A DNA stretch of 43,879 bases, taken from contig JAFGCH010000114.1 of assembly GCA_016932695.1 (NCBI GenBank), positions 1-43,879 on the forward strand. Reading direction: 5' to 3'. A program made the position numbers and the translations under genes. This document shows positions 17,645 through 24,698 of this stretch, piece after piece. Position 1 is the stretch's first letter. Each line of letters opens with the position of its first letter. This DNA comes from Acidimicrobiia bacterium (lineage in GTDB: Bacteria; Actinomycetota; Acidimicrobiia; Spongiisociales; UBA11373). The notes under the pieces are model-generated. The model was given only the letters and a program-made list of their open reading frames with translations, was not told the DNA's origin and did not search any database.

Positions 17645-17890
17645 ATGAAGGTTTGGATCGACCAGGACCTCTGCACCGGCGACGGCCTGTGCGAGGAGAT
17701 TGCCCCCGACGTCTTCGTCCTGCTGGACGATGGCCTCGCCTACGTAAAAGAGGGCGACAAGGTCTTCGCCGCCGCCAAGGGCAACCCGCAAGGGGCCGAA
17801 GGCAAGGCCGAGGTTCCTGCCGGCCTGGAGGACGCCACTCGTCAGTCCGCCGAGGAATGCCCCGGCGAGTGCATCTTTGTCGAGGACTAG
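17645..17890 (+). CDS. Ferredoxin (3Fe-4S/4Fe-4S single-cluster type)
   Basis: An 81-aa acidic electron carrier. [20 protein letters not shown] gives Cys10 and Cys16 in the pattern C-x2-D-x2-C. The C-terminal ligand motif is [10 protein letters not shown] (Cys72, Cys76). Replacement of the central cysteine by Asp13 suggests a 3Fe-4S or Asp-ligated 4Fe-4S cluster. A ~20-residue Ala/Gly/Lys-rich insert separates the two halves. Cys76 is additional to the usual CP motif. GAGGGAAG precedes ATG at 17645. Its partner is unknown; the 2-oxoacid:ferredoxin oxidoreductase at 29-31 kb is one possibility. Confidence 0.9.
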   Translation: MKVWIDQDLCTGDGLCEEIAPDVFVLLDDGLAYVKEGDKVFAAAKGNPQGAEGKAEVPAGLEDATRQSAEECPGECIFVED

Positions 17891-17905
17891 GGCGCCCGTT
17901 ACCTC

Positions 17906-18772
17906 TCACGAGAGGCCCGGCTCGGTGCCGGGCCTCTCGTCATCTCCGGGTTCGGTGGCCGCCTCGGGGCTTTCCGCACGCGAGCCGGTGTCTCCCACTA
18001 CCCGGCGGGCCACCGTGATGAAGCCGGTGTGGCCCACCATCTGACTGGTGGGCCTCACCGAACGTCCCTCCACGACCCATTCACGGAAGAGCACCTCGAA
18101 GGTCGTCGCTTCCAGGAACGAGCGCGAGCGCCGCAGTTCGTCGTGGAGTCGCTGCACCTGGGGAACCGTGGGCAGGTAGGCCGTCAGGATGCCCCCCGCA
18201 GCCAGGCCCGCCGCTGCCGGAGGCACCACCGCCCACGGCTCGGGCAGGTCGAGGACGAGACGCTCGGGGGCTACCTCGGTCACGACGTCTTCCACTCGGC
18301 CGACGCGCAGGTCCAGGTTGAGCGGGATCTCCCCGAGGAAGCGGGCGATGGCCGCGCGCGCCCCCGCGGCATGATCGGGCCGCTCCTCGAGGCTGACCAC
18401 CCGCCCGCCGGGCCCTACGGCGCGTACGAGGGCCATCGTCAGCGCTCCCGACCCGGTTCCCGCCTCCAGCACCGTCATCCCCGGCCCAATGTCCCCCCAG
18501 TGGAGCATCGGGCCGATGTCCTTGGGGTAGACCACCTGGGCGCCGCGCTGCATCCGCAGGATGTAGTCGGCGAGGCGGGGCCGCAGTGCCACCAGCCGGC
18601 CCTCTCCCGAAGACCGGAAGGCGCTGCCCTCGGGCTTCCCGATGATCTCGCACAGGGGCAGCGTGCCCACGTGGTACTGGAATACCCCCGCCGGGTCGAG
18701 GTCGACCAGGTAGTGCCGGCCCTTCCCGTCGACCAGCAGGCAGACCTCCCCGGGGCGGAAGGGCGCACTCAC
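17906..18772 (-). CDS. trmI: tRNA (adenine-58-N1)-methyltransferase TrmI
   Basis: Makes m1A58 in the T-loop of tRNA using SAM. The 288-aa protein has the N-terminal beta-barrel domain (FRPGEVCLLVDGKGRHYLV), VVYPKDIGPML, SAM-binding VLEAGTGSGALTMAL, and the active-site DLPEPW, then the C-terminal VEGRSVRPTSQMVGHTGFI. The last ~25 residues are a variable Glu/Pro/Gly tail that overlaps a hairpin. In M. tuberculosis the homologue Rv2118c also lies beside the proteasome ATPase gene. GTG at 18772 shares GTGA with the stop of a 33-aa membrane peptide ORF. Confidence 0.95.
   Translation of the reverse strand: MSAPFRPGEVCLLVDGKGRHYLVDLDPAGVFQYHVGTLPLCEIIGKPEGSAFRSSGEGRLVALRPRLADYILRMQRGAQVVYPKDIGPMLHWGDIGPGMTVLEAGTGSGALTMALVRAVGPGGRVVSLEERPDHAAGARAAIARFLGEIPLNLDLRVGRVEDVVTEVAPERLVLDLPEPWAVVPPAAAGLAAGGILTAYLPTVPQVQRLHDELRRSRSFLEATTFEVLFREWVVEGRSVRPTSQMVGHTGFITVARRVVGDTGSRAESPEAATEPGDDERPGTEPGLS
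17908..17940. terminator. Bidirectional terminator-like hairpin between fdx and trmI
   Basis: A perfect 14-bp inverted repeat (ACGAGAGGCCCGGC and its complement) around a 5-base loop, 17 bases after the ferredoxin stop. No U-tract follows on either strand. On the minus strand it encodes the last residues of TrmI (ERPGTEPGLS) and reaches its stop codon. Confidence 0.7.
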
Positions 18773-18870
18773 CGGCCGGAGAGGAGCAGCGGCAGGGTGA
18801 AAGACAGGAGCAGCATCACCGCCAGGATCACTCCCAGGACTTTGACCAGGCGCTCGCGATGACGGAACAC
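18769..18870 (-). CDS. 33-aa single-pass membrane peptide coupled to trmI
   Basis: Translation from GTG at 18870 gives a basic start (MFRHRERLVK) and one hydrophobic helix (VLGVILAVMLLLSFTLPLLL) ending SGR. Support for a real gene is threefold: the GTGA overlap with trmI, a TAGAGT box ending 6 bases before the GTG, and protein-like sequence with a clear membrane segment. The function is unknown. It may be a short leader that couples translation to trmI. Confidence 0.6.
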   Translation of the reverse strand: MFRHRERLVKVLGVILAVMLLLSFTLPLLLSGR

Positions 18871-18876
18871 GCCGCC

Positions 18877-18882
18877 ACTCTA
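18877..18882 (-). promoter_or_regulatory. Predicted leaderless -10 box of the membrane peptide-trmI operon
   Basis: TAGAGT on the minus strand, 6 bases before the GTG at 18870. Confidence 0.5.
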
Positions 18883-18909
18883 GGCGCCGGGCGGCGCTCC
18901 TCCCCGGCC

Positions 18910-18915
18910 TAACAT
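18910..18915 (+). promoter_or_regulatory. Predicted leaderless -10 box of the 71-aa membrane protein
   Basis: TAACAT on the plus strand, 6 bases before the GTG at 18922. It faces away from the trmI-side promoter. Confidence 0.5.
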
Positions 18916-18921
18916 CTCTCC

Positions 18922-19137
18922 GTGGACCTCATTCGGCGCGGAGCCAACACCCTGGCCGGCGGCGTCCGGCGCGGCACTCCGGGGCTCGCCGCGTTGGGGA
19001 CTGCCGTGCTGCTGGTCGGCTGGTTCCGGCGGCGCCGCCGCCCCCGGCGGGAGTTGCTGTTCGCCCGCAACCTGCGCCCCGGCGAGACCTGGCGGATTCG
19101 GATCCTCGACGACGCCGACGAACCCGAAGCCGGCTGA
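18922..19137 (+). CDS. Small basic membrane protein (71 aa)
   Basis: An N-terminal amphipathic stretch is followed by one membrane segment (PGLAALGTAVLLVGWF). An Arg-rich block (RRRRRPRR) and a soluble tail with LFARNLRPGETWRIRILDD come next. By the positive-inside rule the tail should be cytoplasmic. I do not recognise the family. A -10-like box supports the GTG start. It converges on the 64-aa membrane protein gene. Confidence 0.7.
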   Translation: MDLIRRGANTLAGGVRRGTPGLAALGTAVLLVGWFRRRRRPRRELLFARNLRPGETWRIRILDDADEPEAG

Positions 19138-19147
19138 GACGGCCCTC

Positions 19148-19168
19148 TCCCCAAGGCTTCCGTGGGGA
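19148..19168. terminator. Weak hairpin between convergent genes
   Basis: TCCCCA and TGGGGA flank a 9-base loop in the 43-base gap between two convergent genes. There is no U-tract, so support is modest. Confidence 0.35.
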
Positions 19169-19180
19169 CCGCGGCCCCGC

Positions 19181-19375
19181 TCAGCCCAGGCGAAAGACCT
19201 CTACGCGAGCGCTGCCCTTCTTGCCGCGGCGTTTGCCCAGGAGGAAGAAGAGCGCCAGGGCCACCACCACCACGATGGCCAGCACCACCACACCGCGGGT
19301 AGCCGCGGCCGTCTCGTCGACCGTTCCCTGGATCTCGCGCAGCTTGGCTTCGAGATCGGCCTTCTCCACCTTCAT
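19181..19375 (-). CDS. Small single-pass membrane protein (64 aa)
   Basis: A charged N-terminal helix (MKVEKADLEAKLREIQGTVDE) precedes a membrane segment (VVVLAIVVVVALALFFLLG) and a very basic tail (KRRGKKG). ATG shares ATGA with the stop of the holin-like gene, so the two proteins are made together. The pairing suggests a joint envelope role. The function is unknown. Confidence 0.8.
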   Translation of the reverse strand: MKVEKADLEAKLREIQGTVDETAAATRGVVVLAIVVVVALALFFLLGKRRGKKGSARVEVFRLG

Positions 19376-19665
19376 TTGAATGCCCTCCATGCCACCAAGC
19401 CGGTGGTTCCCAGCACTCCGATAGCGGCCAGGATGTAGCCCAAACCGCTCCAGATCTGACCGTCGGGGAGAGCGGCCACGATCAGCCGCATGCCGGCCAC
19501 CGCCAGGAACAGGGCGGCGAGGGTGAATAGGAAGGCAGCGGCGAAGCCGAGGCCCGCCGCCCGGCCCAGCCGCTTGGCCGGCTCGATGGTGCGCTCCCGC
19601 ACATACTCCTTGGCCAGTTCGACGAACTCCGACACCAGTCCGGGGAGTTCTTTCACCTTCGCCAC
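19372..19665 (-). CDS. Actinobacterial holin-superfamily III (Holin-X-like) membrane protein
   Basis: A 97-aa protein with an amphipathic N-terminal helix (LPGLVSEFVELAKEYVRERTIEPAKRLG) and two membrane helices (GFAAAFLFTLAALFLAVAGM; IWSGLGYILAAIGVLGTTGLVAW). This is the layout of the putative actinobacterial Holin-X family. Such genes are usually chromosomal and not lytic, and no phage genes lie near. The start is GTG at 19665 with GAGG close by. A TAGCCT box at 19749-19754 (minus strand) could serve as a distant -10. Confidence 0.75.
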   Translation of the reverse strand: MAKVKELPGLVSEFVELAKEYVRERTIEPAKRLGRAAGLGFAAAFLFTLAALFLAVAGMRLIVAALPDGQIWSGLGYILAAIGVLGTTGLVAWRAFK

Positions 19666-19821
19666 GGCGCCTCTTCTCGACGGGGGGACCTCGGGGGCGG
19701 TCCCGACTCGTTGCGGCTCTTCGCTGTGGAGAGCCGGTGTTGTGCTCCAGGCTACCGCATCGCCGCCCCCGACCGGCTCGGGATGGCGGCCGGCTTGCCG
19801 CAGCGCCGCGGACCCGGCCGG

Positions 19822-19827
19822 TATCCT
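19822..19827 (+). promoter_or_regulatory. Predicted leaderless -10 box of the MFS gene
   Basis: TATCCT on the plus strand ends 8 bases before ATG at 19836. No ribosome-binding site is visible. Confidence 0.5.
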
Positions 19828-19835
19828 CCGGGCGC

Positions 19836-21149
19836 ATGGACGGTGGCCCAGCTGCTCCTCATCCGGATGCCGCCGCCCGCCGCAACACCCGCTGGATCCT
19901 GGGCGGCCAGTCGGCCTCCCTGTTCGGCGACTACGTTGCGCTGCTCGCCCTCCCCCTGTTCATCGTTGAGCTGACCGGCTCGGCCCTCGACCTGGGACTG
20001 ACGACCGCCCTCGAGACCCTCCCCACCCTGCTATTCGGCTTCGCGGTGGGCGTGCTCCTCGATCGGGCGCGCCTGCGGCGCATCCTGATCATTGCCGATC
20101 TCGGCCGGGCGGGAGCCTTCGCCGGCCTCGCACTCGCCGCCGCGTGGGGCCAGACCGAGGTCTGGATGGTTTTCGCGACGGCCTTTCTGGTCGGCAGCCT
20201 CACCGTGACCTTCGACACCGGCCTCCAGTCGTGGCTTCCCACCCTGGCCACGGAAGCCTCCCTAGTGGTGGTCAACTCGCGGCTCCAGTTCGTGCGCACC
20301 CTGGCGTGGACTCTGGGCCCCCCGCTCGCCGGCTTTCTCGCCTCCACGGCGGGCGGGTTCCCGGTGGCCTTCGGATTGGATGCCGCCACTTTCGCCGTGT
20401 CGGGGCTGAGCCTGCTCGTCCTGGTCGAGATCCGGCCTCGGCCCGCACCGGAGCGTGCCCCCTGGCTGACATCCTTCCGGCGCGGCTTCGCCTGCCTCTG
20501 GCGGCTGCCCCCGCTGCGCGCCGCCACGCTTGCCGGCACCCTGGGGAACCTGGCCTTCGTCCCGATGGAAGCCCTGCTCGTGCTGTTCTGTCGGGAGCGT
20601 TTGGGAATCACCGACGGGGTTCTCATCGGATGGTTCTTTGGTGGGCATGCTTTGCTGGGGGCTTTCGGGGTCATGGCCGCCCCCACGATTGCCCGCCGCA
20701 TCGGGCTGGGCCGGGCCTTCGTTCTGGGGCTGCTGGCACTGGGGGGCGGTTTCCTGGCACTGGCACTGGCGGCACCGGCCTTCGCCGCCCTCCCTCCGGT
20801 CTGGTCGACGGTCACCGCCGTGTTCCCCGCCGGCCTGGCGGTCACCGGCGTCTCCTTCGTCAACGTCGCCTTCACCACTCTGCGCCAGCAACTCCCTCCG
20901 CCCGAGTTGCGCGGCCGGGTGATCGCCGCTTCGCGGACGCTGTCGTGGGCCGGGCTGCCGCTGGGGGCTGCCCTCGGCGGCGCCGCCGCCGAGGTGTTCG
21001 GCCTCGGCCCGGTCTACATCGGGGCCTCGGCGGGTATCGTCGCCTTTGCCCTGGCGTTGGTGACGGGGAGCCTCTGGGAGATCAGGGGCACCGACGCAGA
21101 CCCCGCCGCCGAGCCGGGCTCAGGCGGCGGCGACCACGATGCGGTGTGA
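19836..21149 (+). CDS. MFS transporter (MFS_3/enterobactin-exporter-like)
   Basis: A 437-aa twelve-helix permease. After a hydrophilic start (MDGGPAAPHPDAAARRNTRW), the first helix carries GGQSASLFGDYVALLALPLF, typical of MFS_3 exporters. VGVLLDRARLRRILI matches the A-motif between helices 2 and 3. The substrate is unknown. I chose ATG at 19836 over the upstream open frame because the upstream part is not protein-like and a -10 box sits 8 bases before this ATG. The 3' end overlaps the opposite-strand 218-aa gene by 30 bases. Confidence 0.9.
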   Translation: MDGGPAAPHPDAAARRNTRWILGGQSASLFGDYVALLALPLFIVELTGSALDLGLTTALETLPTLLFGFAVGVLLDRARLRRILIIADLGRAGAFAGLALAAAWGQTEVWMVFATAFLVGSLTVTFDTGLQSWLPTLATEASLVVVNSRLQFVRTLAWTLGPPLAGFLASTAGGFPVAFGLDAATFAVSGLSLLVLVEIRPRPAPERAPWLTSFRRGFACLWRLPPLRAATLAGTLGNLAFVPMEALLVLFCRERLGITDGVLIGWFFGGHALLGAFGVMAAPTIARRIGLGRAFVLGLLALGGGFLALALAAPAFAALPPVWSTVTAVFPAGLAVTGVSFVNVAFTTLRQQLPPPELRGRVIAASRTLSWAGLPLGAALGGAAAEVFGLGPVYIGASAGIVAFALALVTGSLWEIRGTDADPAAEPGSGGGDHDAV

Positions 21150-21776
21150 CACGCGAGAGAACACCATGCGCGACGTGGTCCAGGCGGTCACCCAGGCCTC
21201 GGCATCGTTGCTCCCGGGCTGGGCCCACGTCTCCGCCCAGCAGTCGGCCGCCTCGCCGACAGCCAGGCGACGCGCGTTGCAGACGACCGGCCCGTAGAGC
21301 TCCAGGTAGACGAAGACGCCCCAGAGGTACTCTCCCCCGGTGTTGGCCACCTGGAAGTGCCAGCCGATGCGATCGTCGGGGAAGAAGCTGCCGCGCCGCG
21401 GCCCTTCCCGGCCGGCGTGGAGGCCGGCCAGGGTTAGTGTCACTTCTCCCTCGTCCGTCTCGGTGACCGTCCCTCCGGTTGCCGCTGGGGCCGAAGTAGT
21501 GGGGGTGCCTCCGGAATCGAGCGTTCCGCAGGGGGGCCGATCGTCGTCATCGCCGGAGAGCACCACCCCAGCAGTCGCGGCAGTGGTGGTGCCGGGGTCC
21601 GGAGCCGCGGGGGTGGCGGGTACCGCGGGCGAAGGGCTGCTCGCCGCGCCTTCGGCGCCATCGGAGAAGGCCACTCGCGGAGCGATGACCGCTGTCAGGG
21701 CGAGGAGGGCGGCGAGCAGAGCGGCGATGCGCAGCACCGGCCCCGAGCGCTCTTCTTCGCCCTTGCCTTCGGGCAT
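21120..21776 (-). CDS. Secreted or membrane-anchored protein with Ala/Pro/Thr linker (218 aa)
   Basis: A cytoplasmic charged start (MPEGKGEEERSGP) precedes one membrane segment (VLRIAALLAALLALTAVIAP), then a low-complexity linker (Ser/Pro/Ala/Thr, with DDDD). The folded extracellular domain (residues ~105-218) contains VTLTLAGLHAG, WHFQVANTGGEYLWGVFVYLELYG and cysteines near VVCNAR and DCWAE, which probably form a disulfide. It reads as a beta-sandwich of the kind found in cell-surface proteins. I cannot name the family. It has its own likely promoter with a palindrome. Confidence 0.78.
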   Translation of the reverse strand: MPEGKGEEERSGPVLRIAALLAALLALTAVIAPRVAFSDGAEGAASSPSPAVPATPAAPDPGTTTAATAGVVLSGDDDDRPPCGTLDSGGTPTTSAPAATGGTVTETDEGEVTLTLAGLHAGREGPRRGSFFPDDRIGWHFQVANTGGEYLWGVFVYLELYGPVVCNARRLAVGEAADCWAETWAQPGSNDAEAWVTAWTTSRMVFSRVSHRIVVAAA

Positions 21777-21803
21777 TGCGGTCCCTCGTCCCGACTGCCC
21801 ACC

Positions 21804-21809
21804 ACTCTA
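21804..21809 (-). promoter_or_regulatory. Predicted -10 box of the 218-aa surface protein gene
   Basis: TAGAGT on the minus strand, 27 bases before the ATG at 21776. The leader contains GAGGGA. Confidence 0.45.
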
Positions 21810-21831
21810 GGCGCGGCTCCACCCGATGACT

Positions 21832-21846
21832 ACCACTCATAGTGGT
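21832..21846. promoter_or_regulatory. Palindrome at the -35 position of the 218-aa gene
   Basis: ACCACT-CAT-AGTGGT, a perfect 6-bp inverted repeat. It lies about 22 bases upstream of the TAGAGT box and 32 bases past the SGNH stop. It could be an operator, or a weak terminator of the SGNH gene. Confidence 0.35.
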
Positions 21847-21878
21847 TGAGATAGTGCCATCTCCGGTTCCCGAAAGAA

Positions 21879-23525
21879 CTAGTCCCCTTCCAGCAGGCGC
21901 AGGAAAGAGCGCGCTATGGAGAGATGGCCGAGTTCATTCGGATGGAGGGTGCCGGCGCTGTCCCAGGCCCGATCCGGACCCTGGAGGGCTACCGATTGCG
22001 CCGCGGTGCGGTACCACGACACGCCCTCCAAGTTGAACGCCCCGGGCTGCTCCCAGGTGGCCGGATGCCGGTACCACCCGGCGGTAGCCGCCGCGCCGCC
22101 ACCGGCCGAGCCCGGATTGGCCGCATCAGCAGGGGCCGCGGGGTACGAAGGCCGGGGGGCGCAGTAGCCGTGGCCGGCGGCGAAGTCGGCCGCCGGGCCC
22201 CCGACGAGGGCCCAGCCGTGGCGGGCCGCCGCCTCCGCCAGGATCCGGTTCAGGGGCGCCACCACCCGCTCCCGCCCCTCGGCTTGCTCTGCCCGGTTGA
22301 TTTCGTGGAAGCCGAAGGGCGGGGTGACATCGCCCACGATCTCCCCGCAGCCGACTTCATCTTCCCCGCCGCCGGTGGGATCCGGGTACTCCATGAGATA
22401 GACGCCGGCGACGTCGAGTTGCTCCTTCATCGCTTCGGCGAGGCGGTCCAGCTCGGCACCCAGGCCGTCGAGCCCGGGGAGCGTGGGACCGCCGGAGCTG
22501 CGGGTCTGGCGGCAGGTCACTCCCCAGGGCAGTCCGAAGCCCAGCTCTGAGCCGCGATGCCAATCGCCGTCCCCGGCGGCCTCCCAGATATTGTGCAGAT
22601 CGGTGCCGTAGCAGATGGGGTCGGCCAGCCGGTCGGCGTCGACGAGGCCGCGCACGATATGGGCGAAACCGACGTCGTTCCCGCCGATGGAGATCAGGAG
22701 CAGGTCGATGCGGCGCCCGCCTACGAGGGCGGCCGCCTGATCGACCTGCCCTTGAGCGGCTACCCCGGGTTGCGCCTCCAGCAGGCCCGCCCCGACCCGG
22801 GCCGAGGTGGCCGCCACCGAGACGAACGTGACGGACGTCGCCGGGTCGCTCCGTTCCAGCTCGAGGGCGGCCAGCGCCGGCCAGGCGACCGTGGAGCGGT
22901 GGGCTGCAGCATGGCTCGCCGCGGTCGCCAGGTCGCCGGGCGCGTCTGCCCAGATCGCCCCGGCTTCGCCGCGGCGGGGTTTCTCCGGGTTGCCTTCCCC
23001 GGAGGCGTAGGAGTCGCCCAGCGCCACTACCAGGACATCTTCGACTGCCACCTCCCGCCCCGAACGCGCCCGCGCCCCCCCGCCCCAGGGCAGAGCCGCT
23101 TGGACCTCCAGGGACACGTAGTACCGGCCCTCCGCCAGCTGTAGCTCGAGATACGGCCCGGACTCACGGCGCACGAGGTGCCGCGCCCCGGGCCCGCTGA
23201 TCTCCCAGCGGTAGGAGGAGATCTCCAGTGGGCTCTCCCCCATCGTGGCGCGGCTGCCGGTGGCGTCGAGAACCAGAGTGAATCGCGACGGGCACCCCGG
23301 GCCGCACCCGCTCTCTACGTTGGGGCGGACGTACGCCGGGGAGTTGGGGAGGTCGATCAGGCCGTCGCCGTCGGCGTCGCCGCCGAAGCGATCCGGCATC
23401 GACGCTTCGAACCCGGCCCGCACCACCACCGCCGCCGCCCGGTTCGACAGGGCTGCGGCCGGGACGGCTAGGCCCGCGAACACCGCCAGCAGTCCGATGA
23501 CACCCGGGATCCGGCCCCTCTTCAT
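21879..23525 (-). CDS. Secreted SGNH/GDSL hydrolase with N-terminal beta domain
   Basis: A 548-aa exported esterase or lipase-like enzyme. The signal peptide is MKRGRIPGVIGLLAVFAGLAVPAAA. Residues ~30-160 form an accessory region with a calcium-type DADGDGLIDLP motif and PKD-like strands (DATGSRATMGE, SYRWEISGPG). The SGNH domain follows: GDSYASGEGNP (Ser172), the block with SIGGNDVGFAHI, and the C-terminal GTLHPNELGH. Several cysteines suggest disulfides. The substrate is unknown. I chose ATG at 23525 because a CATACT box ends 6 bases upstream. The open frame continues far upstream, antisense to tdh, and is a shadow there. Confidence 0.9.
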   Translation of the reverse strand: MKRGRIPGVIGLLAVFAGLAVPAAALSNRAAAVVVRAGFEASMPDRFGGDADGDGLIDLPNSPAYVRPNVESGCGPGCPSRFTLVLDATGSRATMGESPLEISSYRWEISGPGARHLVRRESGPYLELQLAEGRYYVSLEVQAALPWGGGARARSGREVAVEDVLVVALGDSYASGEGNPEKPRRGEAGAIWADAPGDLATAASHAAAHRSTVAWPALAALELERSDPATSVTFVSVAATSARVGAGLLEAQPGVAAQGQVDQAAALVGGRRIDLLLISIGGNDVGFAHIVRGLVDADRLADPICYGTDLHNIWEAAGDGDWHRGSELGFGLPWGVTCRQTRSSGGPTLPGLDGLGAELDRLAEAMKEQLDVAGVYLMEYPDPTGGGEDEVGCGEIVGDVTPPFGFHEINRAEQAEGRERVVAPLNRILAEAAARHGWALVGGPAADFAAGHGYCAPRPSYPAAPADAANPGSAGGGAAATAGWYRHPATWEQPGAFNLEGVSWYRTAAQSVALQGPDRAWDSAGTLHPNELGHLSIARSFLRLLEGD

Positions 23526-23531
23526 GGGGCC

Positions 23532-23537
23532 AGTATG
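23532..23537 (-). promoter_or_regulatory. Predicted leaderless -10 box of the SGNH hydrolase
   Basis: CATACT on the minus strand ends 6 bases before ATG at 23525. It lies in the 100-base divergent region shared with tdh. Confidence 0.45.
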
Positions 23538-23612
23538 GCGTCTGTCGTGGGTTCTACGGGGGCAGCGCCGCTTCGAAGCGCGCCGGCCGTGCACGGCCCG
23601 GCATCTTCCCGT

Positions 23613-23618
23613 TAGGGT
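23613..23618 (+). promoter_or_regulatory. Predicted -10 box of tdh-kbl
   Basis: TAGGGT ends 7 bases before ATG at 23626. The intervening GGAGG could instead act as a ribosome-binding site for a longer transcript, so leaderless use is uncertain. Confidence 0.4.
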
Positions 23619-23625
23619 GGAGGCA

Positions 23626-24696
23626 ATGCGCGCCGTAGTGAAGCCGGGCCCCGGCCCCGGCCTCGAGATGCGTGAGGTGCCTGCGCCGCGGCCGGGGCGG
23701 GGCGAGGTGCTGCTCCAGGTGAAGGCGGCGTCGATTTGCGGCACCGACCTGCACATACGCAACTGGGACCCCTGGGCCGCCGCTCGCATCAGTCCCCCCC
23801 TTGTGGTGGGGCACGAGATGTGCGGCCTGGTGGTGGGCCACGGTGAAGGCGTCACCGGCCCGCCCCTGGGAACTCTGGTGTCGGTGGAATCCCACGTGGT
23901 CTGCGGCACCTGCGTGTTGTGCCGCACCGGGAAGGGGCACCTGTGCCCCCAGACCAAGATCCTGGGGGTTCACCGCGATGGAGTCTTTGCCGAGCTCGTC
24001 GCTGTTCCCGAGGTGAACTGTTGGCCCGATCCGCCCGGGATGGCGCTCTCCATCGCTTCGCTGCAGGAAAACTTCGGGAACGCGGTGCACACGGCCGCCA
24101 CCCCCGCCGTAGCCGGCCGCAAGGTGCTGGTCACCGGGTGCGGGCCGGTGGGGGTGATGGCCATCGCCGCGGCCCGGGCGTTGGGCGCTCGTTCCGTCCT
24201 GGCCTCCGACATCAGCGACTACCGGTTGGAGATGGCCCGGGCCATGGGGGCGGAGGCGGTGTTCAACCCGTCGCGCCAAGACCTCGAAGCCGAGGTTATG
24301 GCCGCCACCGATGGCGACGGAGTAGACGTGCTGCTCGAGATGTCGGGGGTGCCCTCGGCCATCGAACAGGGCTTCCGCCTCCTGCATCCCGGCGGTGAGG
24401 CCGCCCTTCTCGGCCTCTTCTCCCGACCGGTCACCTTCGACTTCGACAACTGCATCGTGTTCAAGGGGGCCACGGTCTACGGCATCGTCGGCCGCCGCCT
24501 GTGGGCCACCTGGTACCAGATGCGGGCGATGCTCCGCTCCCAAGCCGTAGACCTATCGCCGGTGGTCACCCATCGCCTAGCCCTCGAGGACTTCGACGCG
24601 GCCTTCGACTTGATGGCTTCAGGGGCATGCGGCAAGGTGGTCATGTTCCCCGACCCCGCCGATGCCGACGGCCCTTTGACGCGCCCCACGAGGTGA
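23626..24696 (+). CDS. tdh: L-threonine 3-dehydrogenase (zinc-dependent)
   Basis: Oxidises threonine to 2-amino-3-ketobutyrate with NAD. The 356-aa medium-chain dehydrogenase shows catalytic zinc ligands Cys38 (SICGTDLHI) and His63-Glu64 (VGHEMCG). The structural zinc set is Cys93, Cys96, Cys99 and Cys107 ([16 protein letters not shown]). NAD binds at [20 protein letters not shown], followed by acidic [23 protein letters not shown] is typical of Tdh rather than other alcohol dehydrogenases. The stop lies 2 bases before kbl, which supports the substrate. The open frame starts upstream, but ATG at 23626 fits the family. Confidence 0.93.
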   Translation: MRAVVKPGPGPGLEMREVPAPRPGRGEVLLQVKAASICGTDLHIRNWDPWAAARISPPLVVGHEMCGLVVGHGEGVTGPPLGTLVSVESHVVCGTCVLCRTGKGHLCPQTKILGVHRDGVFAELVAVPEVNCWPDPPGMALSIASLQENFGNAVHTAATPAVAGRKVLVTGCGPVGVMAIAAARALGARSVLASDISDYRLEMARAMGAEAVFNPSRQDLEAEVMAATDGDGVDVLLEMSGVPSAIEQGFRLLHPGGEAALLGLFSRPVTFDFDNCIVFKGATVYGIVGRRLWATWYQMRAMLRSQAVDLSPVVTHRLALEDFDAAFDLMASGACGKVVMFPDPADADGPLTRPTR

Positions 24697-24698
24697 GA

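Noticed and set aside
19372-19665. Prophage remnant suggested by the holin-like protein
   Set aside because: No integrase, capsid, tail or endolysin genes are nearby. Holin-X-like proteins are ordinary chromosomal genes in actinobacteria.
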